Below are positions 44,107 to 52,849 of a DNA stretch of 64,000 nucleotides, piece by piece; the first letter of the stretch is position 1; every line of letters starts with the position of its first letter. The translations under genes and the position numbers were made by a program. This stretch comes from Tepidiformaceae bacterium. Its GTDB lineage: Bacteria; Chloroflexota; Dehalococcoidia; Tepidiformales; Tepidiformaceae. Below the pieces are notes generated by a model, which saw only the letters and a list, made by a program, of their open reading frames with translations, did not search any database and had not been told where the DNA came from. Location of the stretch: positions 2,147,289-2,211,288 of the forward strand of contig OY282446.1 in NCBI GenBank assembly GCA_958295975.1. Direction: 5' to 3'.

Positions 44107-46689
44107 TCACACAACCCGGGCGGTGGAGCCGCGCTCGGGGTCCTTCTCCACCTCGATGCGGCGGTCGAAGCGCTCCTTCAGCTCCTCGATGTGCGTGACC
44201 AGCAGGATGAGGCGGAAGTCGGCGCCGATGCCGGCGATGGCGTCCACGAGGCGGTCGATGCCCTCGGCGTCCTGCGTGCCGAAGCCCTCGTCGATGATGA
44301 GCGTGGGCAGGGCCGCCCCGGCGCGGGCGGCGAGCAGGCGCGAGAGGGCGATGCGGAGGGCGAAGTCGACGCGAAAGGCCTCGCCCCCGCTGTACATCTC
44401 GTAGCCGCGCGCGCCGAGGTCGTCGCTGATGCGGATGTCGAGCGTCTCCGTGGTCTTGCCGGAGGCGCTTTCGCGCTGCGTGGCGAGGGAGACGCGGATG
44501 CGCCCGTCGGTCATGCGGTCGAGCAGGGCGTTGGCGGCGGATTCGAGTTCGGGGATGGCCTGCTCGATGAGCATGGCCTGCACGCCGTCGCGGCCGAGGG
44601 CGCGGGCCAGCTCGGCGTGGAGGGCGGCGGCCTCGCGGGCGGCGGCGAGCCTGCCGCGCGCCTCCTCGACGCGCGCGGCCAGCCGGTCGAGGGCGTCGCG
44701 GCGCTCGACGAGGGCGCCGTGGCGGCGGTCGAGCTCGCGGGCGCGCTCCTCGCACTCGGCGAGGGCGGCCTCGGCGGCGTCGAGCCGTTCGGCCACGCCC
44801 TCGGACGCTTCCAGGGCGGCGCGGGCCTCGGCGAGGGCGTCGCGGGCGGCGTCGTGCGTTGCGCCCGCACGGCGGTGCTCCTCGCGAGCCTGCGCGATGC
44901 GCTCGCCGAGGCCGCCCGCGCGCTCGCGCGCCCGCGCGAGTTCGCGGAAGGCGGGTTCGACGGCGTCGAGCGCGTCCAGTTGCGCGCGCGCGGCCTCGTG
45001 CTCGTCGCGGTCGTAGCCGAGGGCGTCGAGGCGCGCCCGTTCGCCGTCGAGCCGCTCGCGCGCCTCCGCGGCGAAATCGTCGCCGTCGAGCCGCGCGCGG
45101 AAGCCGTCGCGGTCGCGTTCGAGCGCGGGCAGGCCGCGTTCGGCGGCGCGCCCCTCGGCGAGGGACGCGTCCAGTTCGCGCTCGGCAGCGCGCGTGCGCC
45201 GGTCGAGGGCGTCGCGCTCGCGCTGGAGTTTGGCGGCGCGCTTGTCGTGCTCCCCGGCGGCGGCGTCCGCCGCGTTCGCCTCCGCCATGGCCGCGTGGTA
45301 GCGCTCGCCCAGGGCCTTGCGCCGGTCGCGGTAGTCCACCAGCGTGGCCCGCAGCTCCGCCTCGGACAGGGGTTTGGCGCAGACGGGGCACAGCGCCTCT
45401 CCCTCCGCCCGTTCGAGCGTTTCCTCGCGCTCCTTCAGCTCTTGGGCGCGGTTGCGATGGCCCTGCGCCTCGGCCTCGCGGGCGGCGTGGGCGCGCCGTT
45501 GGTCGGCGGCGGCGTCCCGCTCCCGCGCCGCGTCCGCGTCGAGCGCCGCGATGCGGTCATGCTCCGCCGCCAGCGCCTCCTCCCGCGCGAGCAGGGCGGG
45601 CAGCCCGGCGACGAGCGCGGCGGCGGCGGCAAGGCGCTCGTCGAGGGCGGCGGCGCCCGTTTCCAGCCGCGCGCGCTCCGCCGCGATCTCGCGCTCGGCC
45701 CCGGACATGGCGCGCTCGATGGCGGCGGCGGCGGCGGCGCGTTCGGCCAGTGCGCGCTCCCGTTCGCGGGCGGCGAGCAGGCGTTCGTGGTCGCGCTCGA
45801 TGGCCTCCGCGCGGTCGAGCGTGGCGCGCACGGCGGCGAGGTCGTCCTCGAGCGCGGCGATGGCCCCGGCGCGCCGCTCCATGTCCTCCGCGGCGGCGGC
45901 GAGGCGGTCCCCGGCCTCGACGGCGGCGCGTTCGCGGCGCGCGCGTTCGGCGGCGGCGAGGCGCAGGCCGTCCGCCTCGCGCGCCGCCTCGGCCAGGCGC
46001 TCGCCCGTGTCCGCGCGCTCGCGCGCCACCGCGGCCAGCCCCTCCTCGACGGCGGGGCGCTCCTCCAGCGCCTCGTCGTCGCCCGCGAGACGGCGCTCCT
46101 CGACGGCGGCCTCGGTCTCGGCGTCGCGGCGGCGCTGCCCGGCCAGCTTGGCCAGCTCCTCGTAGCGGTCGAGGTCGAGCACCTTGCGCAGCACCTCCTT
46201 GCGCTTGGCCGGGGTCTGCGTGGTGAACTCGTTGGCGCGCCCCTGCACGAGGAAGACGCTGTTGACGAAGGTGGCGTAGTCCATGTGCAGGCGGCGGTTC
46301 AGCTCGGCCTGGGTTTCGCGCATGGTGCCGCCGGAGATGGAGCGGCGCTGGCCGCGCGCGTCCAGCTGGAAGCAGTCGAGCGCGCCCGAGGAGCGCCCGC
46401 GCGTGCGCTTGCGGATGACGCGGTAGCGGTGGCCGTCGCTCTCGAATTCGAGGTCGACGTGCATTTCGGCGGCGCCCTCGCGGCCCCCGCCCGCGCGCGA
46501 TCCGTAGATGCGCTCGTCCTCCACGCGGCCCCGCGCCTGCCCCCAAAGCGCCCAGGTGATGGCGTCCAGCAGGGCGGACTTGCCCGCGCCGTTGCGCCCG
46601 GAGAGGGCGGCCACGTGCAGGCCCGTGAACTCGAGCTCGCAGTCGCGGTAGGAAAGGAAGTTGCGGAGGCGCAGGCGGCGCGGGATCAC
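44107..46689 (-). CDS. sbcC: SbcC/Rad50-like SMC ATPase
   Basis: 860-residue DNA double-strand-break processing ATPase. N-terminal Walker A SGRNGAGKSALLDAITWALWG (split: GRNGAGKS, LLDAITWALWG), long Ala/Glu/Arg coiled coils either side of the zinc hook CPVC (Cys434 and Cys437), and at the C-terminus the signature SGGEAFRVDFALRIALSRLL and Walker B TLIIDEGFGTQD. GTG 46689 overlaps the upstream phosphoesterase gene by 4 bp (GTGA). It works with an Mre11/SbcD nuclease; two candidates precede it. Confidence 0.94.
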   Translation of the reverse strand: MIPRRLRLRNFLSYRDCELEFTGLHVAALSGRNGAGKSALLDAITWALWGQARGRVEDERIYGSRAGGGREGAAEMHVDLEFESDGHRYRVIRKRTRGRSSGALDCFQLDARGQRRSISGGTMRETQAELNRRLHMDYATFVNSVFLVQGRANEFTTQTPAKRKEVLRKVLDLDRYEELAKLAGQRRRDAETEAAVEERRLAGDDEALEERPAVEEGLAAVARERADTGERLAEAAREADGLRLAAAERARRERAAVEAGDRLAAAAEDMERRAGAIAALEDDLAAVRATLDRAEAIERDHERLLAARERERALAERAAAAAAIERAMSGAEREIAAERARLETGAAALDERLAAAAALVAGLPALLAREEALAAEHDRIAALDADAARERDAAADQRRAHAAREAEAQGHRNRAQELKEREETLERAEGEALCPVCAKPLSEAELRATLVDYRDRRKALGERYHAAMAEANAADAAAGEHDKRAAKLQRERDALDRRTRAAERELDASLAEGRAAERGLPALERDRDGFRARLDGDDFAAEARERLDGERARLDALGYDRDEHEAARAQLDALDAVEPAFRELARARERAGGLGERIAQAREEHRRAGATHDAARDALAEARAALEASEGVAERLDAAEAALAECEERARELDRRHGALVERRDALDRLAARVEEARGRLAAAREAAALHAELARALGRDGVQAMLIEQAIPELESAANALLDRMTDGRIRVSLATQRESASGKTTETLDIRISDDLGARGYEMYSGGEAFRVDFALRIALSRLLAARAGAALPTLIIDEGFGTQDAEGIDRLVDAIAGIGADFRLILLVTHIEELKERFDRRIEVEKDPERGSTARVV

Positions 46690-47450
46690 GGCGCGAACTC
46701 CGGGGCCAGGGGCTCCGCCCGCCAGCGCGCGCCGTTGGCGTCCAGATCGACGATCACGGCCACGCCGTAGCCCGCGTCGCCGAGGGCCGCGGGCGAGCCG
46801 GAGTAGACCGCCAGCGCCCCTCCGGCGCTCACGTCGGCGTGCACGTCCCAGTGGCCGAGGGCGACATAATCCCACTGCGCGCTCTCGGCGAGGTGGTCCG
46901 GCGTGATGCGCAGGGAGCGCTCGCGCTGGGCCTCTTCGGCGACGGCGTAGCCGTGGGCGATGGCCACATTCCAGGCGCGCTCGCGGCGGCGCGGGGGCGG
47001 CGCGGCCAGCGGGCGCTCCGTCACGTTCACGGTGATGGCCCGTCCCCAGACGGCCAGGTCGAGCGCGGGCAGGTCGATGAATTCGCCCTCCGGATCGCGG
47101 ATCAGGCGCAGGCGCGGGGCCATGCGCTCGAGGTCGTGGCGCTCGTGCGGACCGTGCGCGCCGATGGGGTCGTGGTTGCCGGGCAACAGCACGGTGACGC
47201 CGGGGAAGCGGTTGAACTGCGCCGCCGCGAAGGCCGCCAGTTCGGCCCCCACGCGGGCGTGGTCGAAGAAGTCCCCGGCGATGAGCAGGACGTCGGCGGC
47301 GCGTTCGCGGGCCAGATCGACGACCGCGCGGAAGCCCGCCTCGAGGCGGCGGTTGCCCGGCTCCCGGCGACCGCGCGGGCTGGCGGCATGGGCCCCGAGG
47401 TGCACGTCGGAGGTGTGCGCGAGGCGCAGCGGGCGGGGCTCAGGCGCCAA
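46686..47450 (-). CDS. Metallophosphoesterase, second SbcD/Mre11-like protein
   Basis: 254 residues, calcineurin-like phosphoesterase core only. Motifs: HTSDVHLG, IAGDFFDHA, LPGNHDP and IAHGYA; the final metal motif, normally GHxH, reads LGHWDVH, so the metal-binding His is replaced by Asp or displaced by two residues. TTG 47450 lies inside the end of the upstream sbcD gene (11-bp overlap), after GAGGAG. Position between sbcD and sbcC suggests a DNA-repair role, perhaps as a second nuclease subunit of the complex. Confidence 0.85.
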   Translation of the reverse strand: MAPEPRPLRLAHTSDVHLGAHAASPRGRREPGNRRLEAGFRAVVDLARERAADVLLIAGDFFDHARVGAELAAFAAAQFNRFPGVTVLLPGNHDPIGAHGPHERHDLERMAPRLRLIRDPEGEFIDLPALDLAVWGRAITVNVTERPLAAPPPRRRERAWNVAIAHGYAVAEEAQRERSLRITPDHLAESAQWDYVALGHWDVHADVSAGGALAVYSGSPAALGDAGYGVAVIVDLDANGARWRAEPLAPEFAP

Positions 47451-48723
47451 CGGGCTCGCTCTCCTCCAGCAGCTCGCGGGCGGCGGCCAGCAGGCGCGCG
47501 CGGCGCTCGTCCGGCGTCTCCCGCAGCCGCAGCCACGTGTCCAGCGTCTCGATCGGCGAGGAGGCGTCGGGCTGCACGTTGGGCGGCAGGCGCGAGCGGC
47601 TCTCGACCGGCAGGATGGTGCGCACGCCCGCGACGACGTGGGCGTGCGCGAGCGCCTTTCGCGCTTCGGACAGCCTGAATTGGGCGTCCTGGTCGCGATC
47701 CAGGTGCACCTCCACGCGCACGATCGCGTCCGTCAGGTCGTGGCCGGCGATGGCCGCGATCACCTCGTCCGTGGGGTCGGGATCGCGCGGCCTGATGCGG
47801 ATCGTCACGAACGGGCGGTTCGGCGTTTCGATCAGGCGTGGGATGCCACTCCCATTCAGCCTTGCGCCCTTCGGTTTGGACGTATCGAAAGTAAGATCGA
47901 GGAAACCTTTCGGCGTTTGCGCGTCAAGGAAATCGACAGCGTTCATAGGGCCGGGGTACCAGCAAGGGATTTCCGCATCCACCTGAAAGCCGTTATGTAT
48001 GTGCCCAAGCGCGGCGTACTCGAAGGCACCGAGACGGAGCGCACTCAATGGCACCCTGGGTGCGTTATGACCCTGCATCCAGCGCTCGCTTCCGTCCTTC
48101 ATTGCCACGCCCCGGCCAGAGAGCTGGATGTGGGCGGCTAGGATAGAGGGAATGCCCGGGTCGATACATGCAGCCTGCGCCTCCACCATTTCCGAAATCG
48201 CCACTTCGATAAGTTTCTCGATCTGGTCGATGGAAGATGCTGCTGCCAGATCGCTTTTGGCCAGCAGGCGTGAGGTGCGCGGCCAAGGCACGAAAGCCAC
48301 CTGCAGCGGCCCCGAGCGCGTCTCCAGCACCTGCGGCACGAAACCCTCGCGCTGGAACCAGGCCTCGTCGCCCACGTGCACGTTGGGCACGTCGAGCGTG
48401 CGGAAGATTTCGAGGGCGTGGGCGCGCGCCTCCGCGTTCGGCAGGTCATGGTTGCCGGTGAGCAGGAAGACGGCCACGCCCGCCTCGCTCAGGCGGCGGA
48501 TGCGGCGCGCGAACTCGCGCTGCTGCGTCTGGCTCGGCTCCCGCGCCTTGTAGGCGTCGCCCGCGAAGATGACGGCGTCCACGCGCTCCTCCACCGCGTA
48601 ATCCACGAGGTAGTCGAAGGCGTCGAGGAAATCCTGCATGCGCGAGGACCACGGCTTGCCCGCGAGGGGCCGCCCGTAGAGCTCGACGCCGATGTGCAGG
48701 TCGGCGAAATGGAGAACGCGCAC
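47440..48723 (-). CDS. sbcD: SbcD/Mre11-like nuclease
   Basis: 427 residues. Phosphoesterase motifs: FADLHIG, FAGDAYKARE (Lys where Asp is usual after the GD pair), LTGNHDLPNAEA, ILAAHIQLSG and LGHIHNG; a C-terminal capping domain of about 170 residues follows, rich in Arg/Asp, ending in the helix LLAAARELLEE. First gene of the sbcD–phosphoesterase–sbcC operon. GTG 48723 lies 8 bases after TATCAT, with no ribosome binding site. The stretch 47860–48280 is somewhat A/T-richer than its surroundings. Confidence 0.9.
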   Translation of the reverse strand: MRVLHFADLHIGVELYGRPLAGKPWSSRMQDFLDAFDYLVDYAVEERVDAVIFAGDAYKAREPSQTQQREFARRIRRLSEAGVAVFLLTGNHDLPNAEARAHALEIFRTLDVPNVHVGDEAWFQREGFVPQVLETRSGPLQVAFVPWPRTSRLLAKSDLAAASSIDQIEKLIEVAISEMVEAQAACIDPGIPSILAAHIQLSGRGVAMKDGSERWMQGHNAPRVPLSALRLGAFEYAALGHIHNGFQVDAEIPCWYPGPMNAVDFLDAQTPKGFLDLTFDTSKPKGARLNGSGIPRLIETPNRPFVTIRIRPRDPDPTDEVIAAIAGHDLTDAIVRVEVHLDRDQDAQFRLSEARKALAHAHVVAGVRTILPVESRSRLPPNVQPDASSPIETLDTWLRLRETPDERRARLLAAARELLEESEPVGA

Positions 48724-48726
48724 CGC

Positions 48727-48766
48727 CGCGCATGATACGCCCGCCCGCCGCGGCGTATCATGCGCG
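48727..48766. promoter_or_regulatory. 15-bp palindrome holding both divergent promoters, sbcD / SDR
   Basis: Perfect inverted repeat: CGCGCATGATACGCC (48727–48741) and GGCGTATCATGCGCG (48752–48766), separated by 10 bases. Each arm contains a TATCAT -10 reading outward (minus 48737–48732, plus 48756–48761), placed 8 and 7 bases from GTG 48723 and ATG 48769. Both genes would be leaderless. Confidence 0.6.
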
Positions 48767-48768
48767 CC

Positions 48769-49614
48769 ATGACGCCCGTGCAGGATCGCCTGCGGCTGGA
48801 CGGACCGCCGCGCAGGGTCGCCGTCGTGACCGGCGGCAGCCGCGGGCTGGGCCGCGAGATGGCGCGCTCGCTGGCGCTGGCGGGCGCGGAGGTGTGCATC
48901 GCCTCGCGCACCGCCGCCCAGCTGGAGGCCGCCGCCGCCTTCCTCGCGGAGGAGTGCGGGCGCGAGCTGCTCACGGTCGTGACCGACGTGCGCGAGAGCG
49001 CGGACTGCGAGCGCCTGATCGCGGCGGCCGTTGAGCGCTTCGGAAAGCTCGACATCCTCATCAATAACGCTGGCATCGGCGACGCCCCCGGGCGCGGCAA
49101 GGCCGTCTGGGAGCTGGCCGACGAGGACTGGCTGGACGGCATCGCCGTGAACCTGCACGGGACCTTCTGGTGCACGCGCGCGGCGCTGGCGCCCATGCGC
49201 GAACGCGGCGCGGGCGCGATCCTCAACATCGCCAGCGGCATGGGCATGCGCGCCACGCCCCAGAGCCCCGCCTACGCCGCCGCCAAGGCGGGCGTCATCA
49301 GCCTCACGCAGAGCGTGGCCGCCGCCGTCGCGCGCGACGGCGTGCGCGTCAACTGCATCACGCCCGGGCTGGTGGCCCAGAGCCCGCCCGCCACGGAGGA
49401 GGCGGCCGAGGCCATCCGCCAGCGGGGGCGCTTCATCACCGCGCGGCGGCTGGGCGAGGCCTGGGAGCTGGGGCCGCTCGCCCTCTTCCTCTGCTCCGAC
49501 GCCTCCGCCTACGTGACCGGCGCGAACTACTGCATCGACGGCGGCGGGCTGGCGGGCGGCGTCGCCCCCACCGGCTGGGCCCAGGACGAAGTGGAGGCCG
49601 CCGCCAATGGCTGA
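48769..49614 (+). CDS. Short-chain dehydrogenase/reductase
   Basis: 281-residue SDR. Cofactor motif VVTGGSRGLGREMA, structural NNAG, catalytic Asn/Ser/Tyr/Lys (NIASGM, then PAYAAAKAGV), and C-terminal CIDGGG. Classical FabG-like length plus a short tail. Substrate unknown; it leads an operon with a second SDR and a CoA-transferase, which fits breakdown of a hydroxyacyl or steroid-like compound. ATG 48769 is chosen over ATG 48760, which overlaps the -10. Confidence 0.92.
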   Translation: MTPVQDRLRLDGPPRRVAVVTGGSRGLGREMARSLALAGAEVCIASRTAAQLEAAAAFLAEECGRELLTVVTDVRESADCERLIAAAVERFGKLDILINNAGIGDAPGRGKAVWELADEDWLDGIAVNLHGTFWCTRAALAPMRERGAGAILNIASGMGMRATPQSPAYAAAKAGVISLTQSVAAAVARDGVRVNCITPGLVAQSPPATEEAAEAIRQRGRFITARRLGEAWELGPLALFLCSDASAYVTGANYCIDGGGLAGGVAPTGWAQDEVEAAANG

Positions 49615-50392
49615 CTGGGAGCGGCGCGAGGGCTACGACCTGACGGGCAGGCGCGCGCTCGTGGTCGGCTTCGCCACGCCCGCCGGACGCGCCATCGCCC
49701 TCGCCCTGGCGGAGGCCGGGGCGGACGTGGCCGCCGCCTCCGCCACCCTGGACGGCGACGAGGTGATGGCCGCCAAACGCGCCAGCCGCGAGATCGCCAA
49801 CCTCGGACGCGAGACCTTCAGCCAGGGCTGGGACGTGACCCTGCCCACCAACGTGCGCGTGGGCATGCGCCAGCTGGCGAAGGAGTTCGGCGTCCCCGAC
49901 GCGCTCGTCTGCAACGCCGACGCGCCCCTCGCCAAACCGCTGACGAAGACGGGCGACGCCGAGTTCGCGCGCGTGCAGGCGGTGAATCTGCATGGCGCCT
50001 TCCACGCGGCCCGTGAGTGGACGCGGGAGCTGGGCAGGGACGCGCGCGGGCGCCTCATCTTCGTCACCTCCATCCTCGGCGAGCGCGGCCTGCGCCACCT
50101 GGCCGCCTACGCCGCCGCCAAGGCGGGCGTGCTCGGCCTCGCCGCCGCCCTCAGCCAGGAGCTGGCCCCGCGGATCACGGTCAACTGCATCGCCACCGGC
50201 TGGATGGACTGGACGCCCGGGCGCGGGGGCGACGATCCGGCGGAGAACCTGCTCCTGCGCTTCATCCCCCTGCGCCGCTTCGGCACGGCGGACGACGTGG
50301 GCGCGCTGGCCGTGCTGCTCGCCTCGGAGTCGTCCGGCTTCATCAGCGGCCAGACCTTCCGCGTGGACGGCGGCGTGGCCAACCACCTCTAG
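49607..50392 (+). CDS. Short-chain dehydrogenase/reductase, variant cofactor loop
   Basis: 261-residue SDR. The catalytic Ser and YxxxK are present (VTSILG, AYAAAKAGV) and the C-terminal VDGGVANHL. The usual TGxxxGxG cofactor loop is GFATPAGRAIA, and NNAG is CNADAP, so cofactor use may differ or the enzyme may be a divergent enoyl-reductase-like member. It starts inside the end of the previous SDR (8-bp overlap). Confidence 0.88.
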   Translation: MADWERREGYDLTGRRALVVGFATPAGRAIALALAEAGADVAAASATLDGDEVMAAKRASREIANLGRETFSQGWDVTLPTNVRVGMRQLAKEFGVPDALVCNADAPLAKPLTKTGDAEFARVQAVNLHGAFHAAREWTRELGRDARGRLIFVTSILGERGLRHLAAYAAAKAGVLGLAAALSQELAPRITVNCIATGWMDWTPGRGGDDPAENLLLRFIPLRRFGTADDVGALAVLLASESSGFISGQTFRVDGGVANHL

Positions 50393-50437
50393 CCGCGGCT
50401 CGCGCGCGAGCCATGCGCTCCGTACGATTTCCGCGCC

Positions 50438-52789
50438 ATGGAACGAACGCGGGGGCCGCTGGCGGGACTGCGCGTGGTCGAACGGGCGGGCTGGGCCGGG
50501 GCCTTCGCCGGACGCCTGCTGGCCGACGGCGGCGCGGACGTCGTGCGCGTGCCCCCGCCCGGCGGCGACCCCCTCGACCGCGAGCCGCCCTTCTTCGGCG
50601 GGAGCGGCGTCTCCATCCAGGCCGCCTGGTACCACGCAGGCAAGCGCACGCTCGCGCCCGACGCCGGAGACTTGCGCGCCCCGCTCACGGACGCCGACCT
50701 GCTCATTGAGGACTGGCGCGCGCACGAGGCCCCCCTGTCCGACGAGGAGCTGCGCGCGGAATTCCCGCGGCTCGTGCGCCTCTCCGTCACGCCCATGGGG
50801 CGCGAGGGGCCGTGGGCGGGGCTGGCCGTGAACGACCTCGTGGCCACCGCCCTCTGCGGCGCGGCCTCCATCAGCGGCCTGCCCGGCGAGCCGCCGCTCA
50901 CCGGCTACGGCAACCAGACGGCGCACACGATCGGCTTCCACGCCGCCATCTGCGCGCTCGCGGGCCTGCGCCTGCGCGACGCCACCGGACGCGCCCCCCA
51001 CGTCGACCTCTGCGGCCACGAGGCGCTCGTCGCCTGCACCGAGCAGATGCTGATGCAGTGGTTCTTCCCCGACGGCGGGCGCTGGGACGGCCCCGTGGCC
51101 CCGCGCCAGGGCAGCCTGCACTGGAGCGGCGGCTACGAGGTCTATCCCGACCGCGATGGCGCCGGCCTCATGGTCACGCCCTCGCTCGGCCTCATGGAGA
51201 CGCTCATCCCGTGGCTGGAGGAGACGGACGGCGCGGGCGAGTTCGCCGACCGCGAGCGCTACCCCGACCTCGTGGCGCTGGTGAAGGCCATGCCGCGCAT
51301 GATGGAGACGCTGCGGGCGTGGACGGCGCGCCACGAGGCGGACGCCCTCTTCCACGAGGCCCAGCGGCGGCGGCTGCCCTTCGGCGCGGTCTGGCCCGTG
51401 GGCAAGGCGCTCGAAAGCCCCCAGATCGCGGCCCGCGGCTACCTCCCGGAACGCGAGGTGGACGGCTTCGGCCCCGTGGCCTTCCCCGGGCGGCTGATCG
51501 GGACCAGCGCCGACGGCCCCGCGCCGGGGCCTCCCCGCGCCGCGCGCGCGGCGGACCGGGGGCCGCGTCCCGACCTGTCCGAACCGTCCGGCGCGCCGGA
51601 CCCGACGGCCCCGCTCGCGGGCCTGCGCGTGCTCGACTTCACGCACGTGCTGGCGGGGCCCTTCGGCACGCGCGCGCTCGCCGACCTCGGCGCGGACGTG
51701 ATCAAGGTGGGCACGGCCTCGCGCAACGCGGGCGCGAACTCGCTGCGGCACCCCTACTACCTCTGCTGGAACCGGAACAAGCGCAGCCTCGCCCTCGACA
51801 TGCGCCGCGCGAAGGGCCGCGAGCTGGCGCGCCGCCTCGCCGCCCGCTGCGACGCCGTGGTCGAGAACTTCAGCGCGGGCGTGATCGAGCGCTGGGGGCT
51901 CGACCGCCCCTCGCTGGCGGAGAGCGCTCCGGGCGTGAGCGTCGTCTCCATGGGCGGCATGGGCGCGTCCGGCCCCTGGCGCGACTTCGTCACCTTCGCC
52001 CCCACCATCCACGCGCTCACCGGCCTCACGTGGCTCACCAACCCGCCGGAGCGCCGCGACGTGGGCCTCGGCTACTCGCTCACCGACCACCTGAGCGGCC
52101 TCGCCGCCGCCCTCGGCGTGCTCGAGGGCGTGGAGCACCGCCGCCGCACGGGCGAGGGCATCGCCGTCGACGTCTCCCAGTACGAGCTGGGGCTGGGGCT
52201 CATGGGCCCGGCCCTGCTCGACCGCCTCGCCAACGGGACCGACCCCGACCCGGTTGGCAACCGCCATCCCTTCGACGCCTGGGCGCCGCACGGCATCTAT
52301 CCCGCGCGGGGCGAGGACCGCTGGGTGGCCATCGCCGCGCGTGGCGACGAACAGTGGCGCGCGCTCTGCGAGGCCATGGACGACCCCGCGCTGGCGGACG
52401 ACGGGCGCTTCGCCACGCACGCCGCGCGCATCGCCAACCAGGATGCGCTCGACGCCCGCGTCGCCGCCTGGACGGCCCCGCGCGACCGCTACGAGACGAT
52501 GGCCGCCTGTCAGGCGCGCGGCGTGCCCGCCGGGGTCGTGCAGGACGGGGCGGACGTCGGCGGGAACGATCCGCACCTCGCCGCGCGCGAATTCCTCGGC
52601 GCGGTGGCCGCGGAGGACGGCGGCGAACACGGCGCGGACCGCTTCCCCGCCCACTTCGACGGCGAACGCCCCGCCGCCGCCTTCGCCGCGCGCTCGCTGG
52701 GCGCGGACGCCTTCGACGTGTGCGCCGAGCTGCTCGGCCTTTCGCCGGAGGAGATCGCGGAGCTGATGGCGGAGGGCGCGCTCGGCTAG
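50438..52789 (+). CDS. Fused two-domain CaiB/BaiF (class III) CoA-transferase
   Basis: 783 residues with two complete class III CoA-transferase domains in tandem: residues 1–370 (GLRVVERAGWAGAFAG, GREGPWAG) and about 390–783 (LRVLDFTHVLAGPFGTRAL, GASGPWRD). These enzymes usually form interlaced dimers, so a fusion could replace one. Residues at the usual catalytic-Asp site appear to be Glu in both halves (VDLCGHEAL, VDVSQYELG). Substrate unknown. ATG 50438 lies 9 bases after TACGAT and has no ribosome binding site; it may also be read through from the SDR genes. Confidence 0.9.
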   Translation: MERTRGPLAGLRVVERAGWAGAFAGRLLADGGADVVRVPPPGGDPLDREPPFFGGSGVSIQAAWYHAGKRTLAPDAGDLRAPLTDADLLIEDWRAHEAPLSDEELRAEFPRLVRLSVTPMGREGPWAGLAVNDLVATALCGAASISGLPGEPPLTGYGNQTAHTIGFHAAICALAGLRLRDATGRAPHVDLCGHEALVACTEQMLMQWFFPDGGRWDGPVAPRQGSLHWSGGYEVYPDRDGAGLMVTPSLGLMETLIPWLEETDGAGEFADRERYPDLVALVKAMPRMMETLRAWTARHEADALFHEAQRRRLPFGAVWPVGKALESPQIAARGYLPEREVDGFGPVAFPGRLIGTSADGPAPGPPRAARAADRGPRPDLSEPSGAPDPTAPLAGLRVLDFTHVLAGPFGTRALADLGADVIKVGTASRNAGANSLRHPYYLCWNRNKRSLALDMRRAKGRELARRLAARCDAVVENFSAGVIERWGLDRPSLAESAPGVSVVSMGGMGASGPWRDFVTFAPTIHALTGLTWLTNPPERRDVGLGYSLTDHLSGLAAALGVLEGVEHRRRTGEGIAVDVSQYELGLGLMGPALLDRLANGTDPDPVGNRHPFDAWAPHGIYPARGEDRWVAIAARGDEQWRALCEAMDDPALADDGRFATHAARIANQDALDARVAAWTAPRDRYETMAACQARGVPAGVVQDGADVGGNDPHLAAREFLGAVAAEDGGEHGADRFPAHFDGERPAAAFAARSLGADAFDVCAELLGLSPEEIAELMAEGALG

Positions 52790-52809
52790 CGGCGCCATGC
52801 GGGACGCGC

Positions 52810-52849
52810 TACCCTTGCCCGCCGGATGACGCCACGGAGCGGCCCGTGA
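52810..52849 (+). promoter_or_regulatory. -10 element and seven-codon leader frame of cysS-like gene
   Basis: TACCCT (52810–52815) lies 10 bases before ATG 52826, which opens MTPRSGP and ends in TGA 52849. The TGA overlaps the cysS-like GTG start by GTGA. GGAGCGG in the same stretch is also a possible ribosome binding site for the gene. Confidence 0.4.
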
